From contig JAJZSM010000116.1 of the NCBI GenBank assembly GCA_021849765.1, positions 1 through 5,478 on the forward strand: 5,478 nucleotides of DNA, read 5' to 3'. The first letter of the stretch is position 1; each line of letters starts with the position of its first letter. Below are positions 1 through 5,478 of the stretch, piece by piece. A program made the position numbers and the translations under genes. The stretch is from Actinomycetes bacterium. GTDB taxonomy: Bacteria > Actinomycetota > Acidimicrobiia > Acidimicrobiales > RAAP-2. The notes beneath the pieces are model-generated. The model saw only the letters and a list, made by a program, of their open reading frames with translations, was not told where the DNA came from and did no database searches.

Positions 1-655
1 GGTACTGGTCATCGACAACTACGACTCGTTCGTCTACAACCTCTATCAGTACCTCGCCGAACTCGGCGCCTCGCTGCGCGTCGTGCGCAACGACGAGTTG
101 ACTAACGACGACCTAGCCGGCGCCGCCTTCGACGGCGTGCTCATCTCGCCCGGACCGGGACACCCTCGCGACGCGGGACGCTGTCGCGACGTGATCGAGA
201 CCTGCGCGGCGGCCGAGCGGCCGATGCTTGGGGTCTGCCTCGGTCACCAGGCCCTCGCTGACACCTTCGGCGCGTCGGTGGTGGCGGCGCCCGCGATCGT
301 GCACGGGCAGGCGAGCCTCGTCGAACACGAGGGGCGCGGCGTCTTCGCCGGACTGCCACGACCCTTCGCGGCCGGTCGTTACCACTCGCTCGTGGTGGAC
401 GCGGCCACGTTGCCCGTTGATTTCGAGGTCACCGCACGAGCCGACGGGGTCGTCATGGGGATTCGCCATCGCGAGCTGCCCCTCGAAGGCGTCCAGTTCC
501 ATCCCGAATCAGTGCTCACCGAGAGCGGCTACAGCCTGCTCGCCAACTGGCTCGAGGTGTGCGGGTCGAGTGACGCGCGTGAGCGGGCGATTACGCTCAA
601 CGAGCGCAGCGGCGAGGTGCGCCGGTCCCTGCCGGACCTGACCCGGGTCAGCTGA
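1..655 (+). CDS. trpG: Anthranilate / aminodeoxychorismate synthase glutamine amidotransferase subunit (TrpG/PabA), 5' partial
   Basis: Class I glutamine amidotransferase that hydrolyses glutamine and passes ammonia to a chorismate-binding partner (TrpE or PabB), for tryptophan and/or folate synthesis in the cytoplasm. The frame is open from base 2 and gives 217 residues. It begins VLVIDNYDSFVYNLYQYL, the usual N-terminus of the family, so only a few residues and the start codon lie outside the window; the internal GTG at base 83 would remove the conserved first strand and is not the start. Numbering from base 2, the SPGPG loop is at 49-53, the nucleophile Cys79 lies in GVCLGHQA, and the other triad members His168 and Glu170 lie in QFHPES. 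About 30 residues after the domain (SSDARERA onward) form a charged, unremarkable tail. The gene ends in an 8-bp convergent overlap with the S51 peptidase gene. No chorismate-binding partner is visible, so TrpG, PabA or a shared subunit cannot be told apart. The family is secure. Confidence 0.93.
   Translation, partial: VLVIDNYDSFVYNLYQYLAELGASLRVVRNDELTNDDLAGAAFDGVLISPGPGHPRDAGRCRDVIETCAAAERPMLGVCLGHQALADTFGASVVAAPAIVHGQASLVEHEGRGVFAGLPRPFAAGRYHSLVVDAATLPVDFEVTARADGVVMGIRHRELPLEGVQFHPESVLTESGYSLLANWLEVCGSSDARERAITLNERSGEVRRSLPDLTRVS
638..651. repeat. 14-bp perfect palindrome at the convergent gene junction
   Basis: CTGACCCGGGTCAG is its own reverse complement. It lies at the end of the trpG-like gene and runs over the stop codon of the opposing peptidase gene. 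A second perfect palindrome, TCAGCTGA (648-655), overlaps its right end. As RNA, either strand could fold into a 5-bp stem with a CCGG loop. There is no T-tract on either side, so this is not a classical intrinsic terminator; a weak bidirectional terminator or a protein site is possible. It may also be chance in GC-rich coding sequence. Confidence 0.4.
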
Positions 656-1385
656 GCGGACGATCCACCACCAGGCGAGTCTCGACGACGCCATCGGCGA
701 GGCGCTCCACGCGGTAGGCGGCGGGACCGGTCTCGGGATCGACCGGCTGGTCGGCGACGACGCTCACGACCTCGGTGCCGTGATACCAGACGCCGACGTG
801 GTCGTCGGTGGCGTAGGCGACCGACGGCAGTGAGCCGTCGCCCACCAGGCGATGCAGGAGGGGACGTCGTTGGCTTTCGGAGTCGTAGTGGACGCCGTTG
901 GCGTAGGGGACGAGGGCCAACCCGTCGTCGACGGGTCGCAGCGTCGGGCCGTAGGAGTCCGTCGTGCCGCCCACGTGCCAGCAGAGGCTGCCCGCTGACA
1001 CGCCAGCGAGGATGACACCGGCCTCCCAGGCGGCGCGCATCGCGTCGTCGACCTCGTGCAGGCGCCAGAGCGCCAACAGGTTGGCCACCGATCCGCCACC
1101 GACCCAGACGAGGTCGCTCCCGAGGAGTCGCTCATCGGGCGCCGCGGAGGGCTGGGGAAATAGCCGGAGCTGGGTGACGTCGCACCCCACCGCGTTAAAC
1201 GCCTCGTAGAGCATTGCGTAGTAGACGTCGGCGTCGCCGCTGGCGGTAAGCACGAGGCAGACGCGGGGTCGCGGCGAACCGGTCAGCGCGAGGGCGTCGA
1301 GGAGCATCGCGCCCGGCCGGACTGTCTGCTGGACTGGGCCCGGGTTGAAGCCACCGGACGTGGCGAGGATACGTCGAATCGTCAT
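648..1385 (-). CDS. Peptidase E-like serine peptidase, family S51
   Basis: Cytoplasmic serine peptidase of the S51 family, whose known members cleave N-terminal aspartyl dipeptides (PepE) or cyanophycin dipeptides; the substrate here is unknown. The 245-residue protein begins MTIRRILATSGGF, a typical family N-terminus, and has no signal peptide or membrane segment. WVGGGSVANLL (94-104) is the conserved glycine loop. GVSAGS (128-133) carries the nucleophile Ser130. Asp143 in GGTTDS and His166 in NGVHYDSE sit at about the spacings of the Asp and His of E. coli PepE (Ser120, Asp135, His157), so the triad looks complete. The ATG is preceded directly by GGAGG with no spacer, which is odd, but no in-frame alternative keeps the conserved N-terminus. 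The gene is divergent from the acyl-CoA dehydrogenase gene and converges on the trpG-like gene. Family assignment is firm; aspartyl specificity is only inferred. Confidence 0.9.
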   Translation of the reverse strand: MTIRRILATSGGFNPGPVQQTVRPGAMLLDALALTGSPRPRVCLVLTASGDADVYYAMLYEAFNAVGCDVTQLRLFPQPSAAPDERLLGSDLVWVGGGSVANLLALWRLHEVDDAMRAAWEAGVILAGVSAGSLCWHVGGTTDSYGPTLRPVDDGLALVPYANGVHYDSESQRRPLLHRLVGDGSLPSVAYATDDHVGVWYHGTEVVSVVADQPVDPETGPAAYRVERLADGVVETRLVVDRPLS

Positions 1386-1427
1386 CCTCCGGTTCTAATC
1401 GAACGGCGGCGTGGAATTGGGTCTGCC

Positions 1428-1433
1428 TAGGAT
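1428..1433 (+). promoter_or_regulatory. Candidate -10 element for the acyl-CoA dehydrogenase gene
   Basis: TAGGAT fits the actinobacterial TANNNT -10 pattern. It lies 35 bases before the ATG at 1469, in the 83-bp divergent intergenic region, and would give a leader of roughly 28 bases that contains the ribosome binding site. No recognisable -35 hexamer lies 16-18 bases upstream (the sequence there is GGCGGC-like), so the call rests on one hexamer and its position. Confidence 0.35.
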
Positions 1434-1459
1434 ACGAGCGACGAGACGATCGGACTTCG

Positions 1460-1465
1460 AGGAGG
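1460..1465 (+). promoter_or_regulatory. Ribosome binding site of the acyl-CoA dehydrogenase gene
   Basis: AGGAGG is a full Shine-Dalgarno match, extended to GAGGAGGA at 1459-1466. It ends only three bases before the ATG, closer than usual, but pairing through the upstream GAGG would give about six bases. It supports ATG 1469 as the start; the next in-frame Met is residue 73, inside the conserved domain. Confidence 0.7.
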
Positions 1466-1468
1466 ACT

Positions 1469-2665
1469 ATGCCGAGCCTGGCGGCCATTGATGAGCGCAT
1501 TGATCAACTGCTGAAGGACTTCCCACCGGCGACGACGGACGCGGTGACCTTCCTGCGCGCCCAGTTCGATCTCGGCATCGCGTGGACCCACTTCCCCGAA
1601 GGCGACGGTGGGCTGGGTGGCACGCCGGCCGATCACCAACACGTGCTCAAGCGCCTGACCCGCGCGGGAGCGCCATCGGCGGCGATGCGCAACGTCATTG
1701 GCTACGGCATGGTCGCACCGACCCTTGTCGTGCACGGCACCGAGGCCCAACGCAAGCGCTACCTGCGGCCACTGTTCAGCGGTGAGGAGATCTGGTGCCA
1801 GCTCTTCTCCGAACCCGGCGCGGGCAGTGACGTGGCGGCGCTCGCGACGCGCGCAGTACGAGACGGCGACGAGTGGCGTCTGGACGGCCAGAAGGTATGG
1901 ACCACGCTCGCGCACATCTCGGCGTTCGGGCTCTTGATCGCGCGCACTGACCCGAACGTCGCCAAGCACCGAGGGATGACCGCGTTCCTCGTCGACATGC
2001 GCGCTCCGGGCGTCGACGTTCGCCCGCTGTACCAGATCACCGGTGAGGCGGAGTTCAACGAGTGCTTCTTCAATGACGCCCGAGTCAACGACGACCAGCG
2101 CCTGGGTGACGTGGGCGACGGCTGGCGGGTTGCGCTGACGACGTTGATGAACGAGCGGGTGTCGATCGGGGGCACGGTGCCGTCGCGCGGGAGCGGTCTC
2201 ATCGGCGAGGCGACGAAGATCTGGCGCGAGCGGTGGGCGACGAGGACAGACGCACACGCCATGGCCCTGCGCAGCGAGTTGCTGGCGTCGTGGGTGCGCA
2301 ACGAAGTCGCCCGGCTGACCAACTGGCGCGCGAGCGACTTGCGGCGCGCGGGTACTCCCGGACCCGAGGGCTCGGCCGCGAAGCTCGTCTTCGCCGAGGA
2401 GAATCAGCGCACGAGCACGCTGTGCGTGGACCTGCTCGGCGCCGATGGGATGCTCTATGGCTCGAACTTCCCGCTGTTGCGCCCGTCGGAGTCGGCGTTC
2501 AACAGCGCCGACCCGCGCAAGGCCTTTCTGCGCATGCGTGCGAACTCCATCGAGGGCGGCACGAGCGAGGTCATGCGCAACATCATCGGCGAGCGAGTCC
2601 TCGGCCTGCCCGGCGAACCGCGGGTCGACAAGGACGTCGCCTGGAAGGACGTTCCGCGCAGCTAG
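1469..2665 (+). CDS. Acyl-CoA dehydrogenase family protein
   Basis: FAD-dependent enzyme of the acyl-CoA dehydrogenase fold, expected to oxidise an acyl-CoA thioester at the alpha-beta bond and pass electrons to an electron-transfer flavoprotein. The 398-residue length is usual for the family. An N-terminal helical domain with HFPEGDGGLGG (41-51) is followed by the beta domain with the signature QLFSEPGAGSD (111-121) and the flavin-contacting GQKVWTT (140-146). The C-terminal helical domain ends with the second signature SIEGGTSEVMRNIIGERVLG; Glu362 aligns with the catalytic base of medium-chain acyl-CoA dehydrogenase, so the protein should be active. It resembles the actinobacterial FadE proteins used for sterol and branched-acid catabolism, but the acyl substrate cannot be read from the sequence. 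No thiolase, hydratase or CoA ligase gene is adjacent. The gene is monocistronic as seen here and ends in a 4-bp overlap with the opposing hydrolase gene. Confidence 0.93.
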   Translation: MPSLAAIDERIDQLLKDFPPATTDAVTFLRAQFDLGIAWTHFPEGDGGLGGTPADHQHVLKRLTRAGAPSAAMRNVIGYGMVAPTLVVHGTEAQRKRYLRPLFSGEEIWCQLFSEPGAGSDVAALATRAVRDGDEWRLDGQKVWTTLAHISAFGLLIARTDPNVAKHRGMTAFLVDMRAPGVDVRPLYQITGEAEFNECFFNDARVNDDQRLGDVGDGWRVALTTLMNERVSIGGTVPSRGSGLIGEATKIWRERWATRTDAHAMALRSELLASWVRNEVARLTNWRASDLRRAGTPGPEGSAAKLVFAEENQRTSTLCVDLLGADGMLYGSNFPLLRPSESAFNSADPRKAFLRMRANSIEGGTSEVMRNIIGERVLGLPGEPRVDKDVAWKDVPRS

Positions 2666-3369
2666 GTCCGAGGGACGAGCGTCTCGGCGAAGAACTGATA
2701 CGTGCGCGCGGTGGCGTCGCGGGCCGCGGCCTCGTTGTAGACCGCCGGACGGGCGTCACAGTTGAACCCGTGCTCGGCGTCGGCGTAGCGGATGATCTCG
2801 GCGCCGTATGGCGACGAGCTCGTTGCCGCGCGCAGGGCCTCCACCTGCTCGACGGGAATGCCCTTGTCGCGGTCGCCGTAGAAGCCCCGCCAGGCGCAGC
2901 GCAGGTCGCTGGCGAGTTCGAGCAGCGACGGCAGACCGAATCGGCCCGTCTCGACGCCGCCGCCGTAGAACGAGGCGGCGGCACCAACGCCGCCGAGGGT
3001 GGCCGCGTAGAACGTCACGGACCCGCCCATGCAGTAGCCGACCACGCCCGTGGAGGCACTCTCGTAACCCGCGTCGACGAGGAAGCGGCTGGTCGCCACG
3101 AGGTCGTCGGTCAGGCCTTCGCGGCTCAGCGACCCGACCGCGGCCATCGCGTCGGGAAACTGGTCGTAGGGGATCTCCGGTGAGCCGATCCGGTGGAACA
3201 GCTCGGGCGCGACGGCGTAGAAGCCCTCGTCGGCGAAGCGCTGGGCGACCGAGCGGATGTGGTCGTTGACGCCAAAGGCCTCTTGGATCACGATCACTGC
3301 TCGGGGTGCGGTCGTGTCCCCCGCGACGTGCAGTGGCGTACCCGACGCCAGGATGTGACGAGTGGTCAT
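2662..3369 (-). CDS. Dienelactone hydrolase family protein (alpha/beta hydrolase)
   Basis: Cytoplasmic alpha/beta hydrolase of the dienelactone hydrolase (carboxymethylenebutenolidase) family, which uses a Cys-Asp-His triad on lactones or esters. The 235-residue protein matches the family in length and spacing. Glu30 in VIQEAFGVN corresponds to the Glu that controls the nucleophile, Cys113 is in GYCMGG, Asp168 in YGDRDKGIP and His200 in AEHGF; the classical enzyme has Glu36, Cys123, Asp171 and His202. The site therefore looks complete. The start ATG (3369-3367) overlaps the stop codon of the upstream DsbA-like gene as ATGA, and AAAGGA at 3386-3381 lies 11 bases upstream, so coupled translation is likely. 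It is the last gene of the operon. No chlorocatechol pathway gene is present, so true dienelactone activity is not implied; many homologues are general esterases of unknown substrate. Confidence 0.9.
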   Translation of the reverse strand: MTTRHILASGTPLHVAGDTTAPRAVIVIQEAFGVNDHIRSVAQRFADEGFYAVAPELFHRIGSPEIPYDQFPDAMAAVGSLSREGLTDDLVATSRFLVDAGYESASTGVVGYCMGGSVTFYAATLGGVGAAASFYGGGVETGRFGLPSLLELASDLRCAWRGFYGDRDKGIPVEQVEALRAATSSSPYGAEIIRYADAEHGFNCDARPAVYNEAAARDATARTYQFFAETLVPRT

Positions 3370-3968
3370 GAGAAATCCGGTCCTTTCGTTCGAGTGCGCT
3401 TGAGTTCGTAGAAGCCCGGCGTCGCCGCAATCGCGAGCACGCCGTCAAAGAGCCGTCCGGCGGCCTCGCCCTTGGGCGCGGGCGTGACGACGGGTCCGAA
3501 GAAGGCGACGTCGCCGACGTGGATGACTGGGGTGCCGACGTCGTCACCGACGGGATCCATCCCGCGGTGGTGACTGGCTCGAAGGAGTTCGTCGTAGTCC
3601 GTCGTCGATCCGGCCTCGGCGAGATCCCGTTCGAGCCCGGTTTCGGCCAGCGACTCGGTGATGATCACGAGGTCGTCGCGCAGTCCCGCGACGTGGCGGC
3701 GGTGACCCATCGCGCCGTAGAGCGGACCGAGGACCGCGTTGCCGTGGCGCGCTTCGGCCGCGATCAGGACCCGAACCGGCGCCCACGCGCGTTCGAGGAT
3801 GCGCACGTAGTCATCGTTCAGGTCGCGGCCCTCGTTAAGCACTGCCAGGCTCATGACGTGAAAACGAACCTCGAGGTCGCGAACAGTCGCGGCCTCGAGC
3901 AGCCATCGTGAGGTGATCCACGCCCAGGGACAGGCGGGGTCCACCCAGAGGTCCACGGGCTGGGTCAC
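3366..3968 (-). CDS. DsbA-fold oxidoreductase, Rv2466c (mycothiol-dependent nitroreductase)-like, CPWA active site
   Basis: Thioredoxin-fold protein with a helical insertion, 200 residues. VDLWVDPACPWAWITSRWLL (5-24) closely resembles the N-terminus of Rv2466c, a cytoplasmic mycothiol-linked reductase of M. tuberculosis, and there is no signal peptide. Cys13 is in place, but the second position of the CxxC motif is Ala16 (codon GCG), so only a monothiol mechanism, for example through a mixed disulfide with mycothiol, is possible. The cis-proline loop is GTPVIH, Thr146-Pro147. I chose GTG 3968 because it starts just before the first strand, has GAGGA at 3980-3976 seven bases upstream and overlaps the M20 stop codon as GTGA. 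The frame stays open upstream to 4253, but that part is arginine-rich and lies antisense-frame to conserved M20 sequence, so it is not used. From memory, actinobacterial homologues with CPWA exist, so the Ala may be a subfamily trait rather than damage. The substrate is unknown. Confidence 0.85.
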   Translation of the reverse strand: MTQPVDLWVDPACPWAWITSRWLLEAATVRDLEVRFHVMSLAVLNEGRDLNDDYVRILERAWAPVRVLIAAEARHGNAVLGPLYGAMGHRRHVAGLRDDLVIITESLAETGLERDLAEAGSTTDYDELLRASHHRGMDPVGDDVGTPVIHVGDVAFFGPVVTPAPKGEAAGRLFDGVLAIAATPGFYELKRTRTKGPDFS

Positions 3969-5371
3969 GCGGGGGTCCTCGCCTCGACGTATGCCCGCAG
4001 CACCGTCGAGACGACATTCGTGACGCGCACCGTCATGGGCAGGTCCAGCATTTCGTCGATGCCATGGGCGTTGGAGTTCGGGCCGAGGACGCCAGTGGCG
4101 ACGAACTGAACCCCGGGATAGCGGCGACCGAGGGAGGAAAGGAAGGGGATCGAACCCCCTTCTCCGGTGAACCCGGCGGACTTGCCGAAGACGTCGACCG
4201 ATGCCTGGTCGACGACCTCGGCGAGCCACGGCTCGAGTTCGGGTGCGACCCACCCGTGCGCGGTGTTCGTCGCGCGCAACGCGATGTGCGCGCCATACGG
4301 TGGGTCGCTGAGGAGGGTCCGCTCGATAGCCGCGTACACGTCCTGTGGATCGACGGTGGGTGGGAGCCGCATGGAGAGCACGGCGGTCGTTTGCGGGCGA
4401 ACGACGTTGCCCGCGATCGAAGGTTCGGGCACGCCACCGATGCCGATGATCGAGAGCGCCGGGTACCAGGACTGACGCACGATGCGCTCGGCGTCCGTGT
4501 CGCCCATGAGCTCAACGCCCTCGAGGGTCGGCATCTCCTTGGCGACGAGGTCGTCAAACTCCTCGGCCAGCGCCGTGGCGGCCGCGGTGACCTCGGCGGG
4601 AATCGTTGCGTTGGCCTCGGGCAGCAGGATCCGACCCGTGTCTGCGTCCTCGATGCGGTCCAGGAGCTGTCGAAGGATGCGAAAGGACGATGGCACGACG
4701 GCGCTGCCACTGCCACTGTGGATGCCTCGTTCGAGCACGCTGACTCGGACCTCGGTGTTGACGAGCCCGCGCAGTGACGTCGTCACCCACAGACGGTCGT
4801 AGCTGAGCGCCCCTGAGTCGAGGCACACGAGCAACGTGACGTCCCCGAGTGTGTCCTTCAAGTGGTCGAGGTAGGCGTCGAGGTCCTCGCTGCCGCTCTC
4901 CTCGCTCGCTTCGATGACGATCGCGATTCGCGGGTGCGCGACGCCCTCGTTGACGAGGGCGGCTACGGCGAGGCCAGCGCTGAAGGTCGAATACCCGTCG
5001 TCGGCGACGCCGCGCGCAAAGATCCGGTCGCCGCGCCGCACGGGGACGAAGGGGTCCAGGCCATCGGACCAGTCGCCGAGCGGCGGCTGCTTGTCGAGGT
5101 GACCGTAGATGACGACGGTGCCCTCCACCGGCGCAGTCGCTTCGAGGATGGCCGTCACCAGCGGCGTTCGGCCCTCGAGGTGATTGACCTCGACGGTTGC
5201 GTGCGGCAGTGTCGACGACAGCCAGTCGGCGAGCAGGATCGCTGCGCGATCGAGCTCGCCGTTCTCGGCCCACGCCTCGTCGAACGAGGGGGAGAGGCAG
5301 GGGATGGTCGCGTAGTCGAGCAGTGTGGGCAAGGCTAGGCGTTCGAAATCTTGTAGGGAGAGTTCCGGCAC
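3965..5371 (-). CDS. M20 family metallopeptidase (CNDP/DUG1-like dipeptidase)
   Basis: Cytoplasmic di-zinc peptidase of the M20 family. Its relatives include carnosinase-like dipeptidases and the yeast Cys-Gly peptidase DUG1; the substrate here is unknown. The 468-residue length is typical. YGHLDKQPP carries the metal ligand His91 and the supporting Asp93. Asp124 (GVADDGYS) bridges the metals, Glu157 (ASEESGSEDL) is the general base and Glu158 a ligand, and Asp185 (CLDSG) and His436 (NAHGIDEML) complete the site. His218 in GIHSGSGS marks the lid/dimerisation domain, and GEGGSIP (403-409) is also conserved. All expected residues are present. The start GTG keeps the N-terminal helix before IPCLSPSFD, and no better in-frame start is seen. 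It has no recognisable Shine-Dalgarno sequence. The gene begins 10 bases after the stop codon of the preceding gene and overlaps the DsbA-like gene by 4 bp. Confidence 0.92.
   Translation of the reverse strand: MPELSLQDFERLALPTLLDYATIPCLSPSFDEAWAENGELDRAAILLADWLSSTLPHATVEVNHLEGRTPLVTAILEATAPVEGTVVIYGHLDKQPPLGDWSDGLDPFVPVRRGDRIFARGVADDGYSTFSAGLAVAALVNEGVAHPRIAIVIEASEESGSEDLDAYLDHLKDTLGDVTLLVCLDSGALSYDRLWVTTSLRGLVNTEVRVSVLERGIHSGSGSAVVPSSFRILRQLLDRIEDADTGRILLPEANATIPAEVTAAATALAEEFDDLVAKEMPTLEGVELMGDTDAERIVRQSWYPALSIIGIGGVPEPSIAGNVVRPQTTAVLSMRLPPTVDPQDVYAAIERTLLSDPPYGAHIALRATNTAHGWVAPELEPWLAEVVDQASVDVFGKSAGFTGEGGSIPFLSSLGRRYPGVQFVATGVLGPNSNAHGIDEMLDLPMTVRVTNVVSTVLRAYVEARTPA
3976..3980 (-). promoter_or_regulatory. 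Ribosome binding site deciding the DsbA-like start
   Basis: On the minus strand GAGGA stands seven bases before GTG 3968, inside the last codons of the M20 gene. This spacing and the GTGA overlap favour this start over the longer open frame that reaches 4253. Confidence 0.65.
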
Positions 5372-5378
5372 GCAGTCG

Positions 5379-5407
5379 AGGTTAGCGGTCGGTCACTGGG
5401 CCGTCGA
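5379..5407 (-). promoter_or_regulatory. Possible internal promoter giving a leaderless M20 transcript
   Basis: Reading the minus strand, TCGACG (5407-5402, 4 of 6 to TTGACA) is followed after 17 bases by TAACCT (5384-5379), a TANNNT -10 match. The GTG start of the M20 gene begins seven bases after the -10, where transcription would be expected to start, so the mRNA could be leaderless. This would explain why the gene lacks a Shine-Dalgarno sequence. The -10 overlaps the TAA stop codon of the upstream gene. It is a motif match only and could be chance. Confidence 0.3.
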
Positions 5408-5478
5408 CGACGCGCCAGCAGTAGTGGGCGACCGCGGAGCGATACCCTTCGAACTGCGCCCCGGCGTCGCGCAGCGCT
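5382..5478 (-). CDS. 3' end of an unidentified protein-coding gene (partial)
   Basis: The minus strand is open from the window edge to a TAA at 5384-5382, giving 31 residues, ALRDAGAQ followed by FEGYRSAVAHYCWRVVDG and PVTDR. Twenty-eight of the 31 codons end in G or C, matching the neighbouring genes, and the reading fills the only remaining space in the window. That supports a real gene C-terminus, though the stretch is short. I do not recognise the family: no catalytic motif is visible, and the Tyr-Cys-Trp cluster alone identifies nothing. Its stop codon lies 10 bases before the M20 start on the same strand, so it is probably the preceding gene of the same operon. Confidence 0.6.
   Translation of the reverse strand, partial: ALRDAGAQFEGYRSAVAHYCWRVVDGPVTDR

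Noticed and set aside
1392..1404. GTTC-N5-GAAC inverted repeat in the divergent intergenic region as an operator
   Set aside because: The arms are only four bases. It resembles a reversed half-match to the mycobacterial SOS box (GAAC-N4-GTTC) but with the wrong order and spacing, so chance is the simplest explanation.
1427..2257. Long minus-strand open frame (276 codons) antisense to the acyl-CoA dehydrogenase gene
   Set aside because: The product is arginine-rich, low in complexity and has no family motif. The plus-strand protein over the same bases carries all acyl-CoA dehydrogenase signatures. Long antisense frames are common in GC-rich DNA.
2666..2686. Small inverted repeats just past the dehydrogenase stop as a terminator (GTCC-GAG-GGAC and CGAG-CGT-CTCG)
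   Set aside because: Each stem is only 4 bp, they compete for the same bases, there is no T-tract, and they lie within the coding end of the hydrolase gene.
2233..3183. Plus-strand open frame (316 codons) spanning the dehydrogenase end and the antisense of the hydrolase gene
   Set aside because: It runs across two genes with complete catalytic motifs in other frames, and its own translation is repetitive in Arg, Gly and Ala with no recognisable domain.
3969..4253. N-terminal extension of 95 codons on the DsbA-like protein
   Set aside because: The added part is Arg/Pro-rich and shares its DNA with conserved M20 sequence including the metal ligand His436. The GTG at 3968 has a good ribosome binding site and begins at the fold's first strand.
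4064..4777. Plus-strand open frame (237 codons) opposite the M20 gene
   Set aside because: It is antisense to conserved M20 motifs and shows no domain of its own; other overlapping frames in 3965-5371 were dismissed for the same reason.

Overview
The window is GC-rich throughout, with G/C-dominated third codon positions. It looks like ordinary chromosomal DNA from an actinobacterium. The strongest lineage hint is a DsbA-fold protein of the Rv2466c (mycothiol-linked) type. FadE-like acyl-CoA dehydrogenase, peptidase E (S51) and M20 peptidase genes also fit. A member of the Acidimicrobiia or a relative is possible, but the sequence alone does not settle the class. I see no mobile element, CRISPR array, tRNA, rRNA or phage gene, and no gap longer than about 85 bases lacks a gene.

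Layout: (1) 1-655, plus strand: a glutamine amidotransferase (TrpG/PabA type) missing only its first few residues at the window edge. (2) 648-1385, minus: a peptidase E-like S51 serine peptidase, converging on gene 1 with an 8-bp overlap. (3) 1386-1468: a short divergent intergenic region with the start signals of genes 2 and 4. (4) 1469-2665, plus: an acyl-CoA dehydrogenase. (5) 2662-5478, minus: a compact operon. In transcription order it holds the 3' end of an unidentified gene (5478-5382), an M20 metallopeptidase (5371-3965), a DsbA-fold Rv2466c-like oxidoreductase (3968-3366) and a dienelactone hydrolase-family enzyme (3369-2662). The last three are joined by 4-bp GTGA/ATGA overlaps, which suggests translational coupling. 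The operon converges on the acyl-CoA dehydrogenase with a 4-bp CTAG overlap.

How the genes may work together: the amidotransferase belongs to chorismate metabolism (folate and/or tryptophan) and the dehydrogenase to acyl-CoA oxidation. The operon combines a dipeptidase-type enzyme, a thiol-redox protein and a small-molecule hydrolase, which could mean thiol-linked detoxification or catabolism, but that link is inference. I found no convincing undescribed system. The points most worth checking are the single-cysteine CPWA active site, the two convergent gene pairs that share palindromic stop codons, a 14-bp palindrome at the first of these junctions, and a possible leaderless promoter for the M20 gene.
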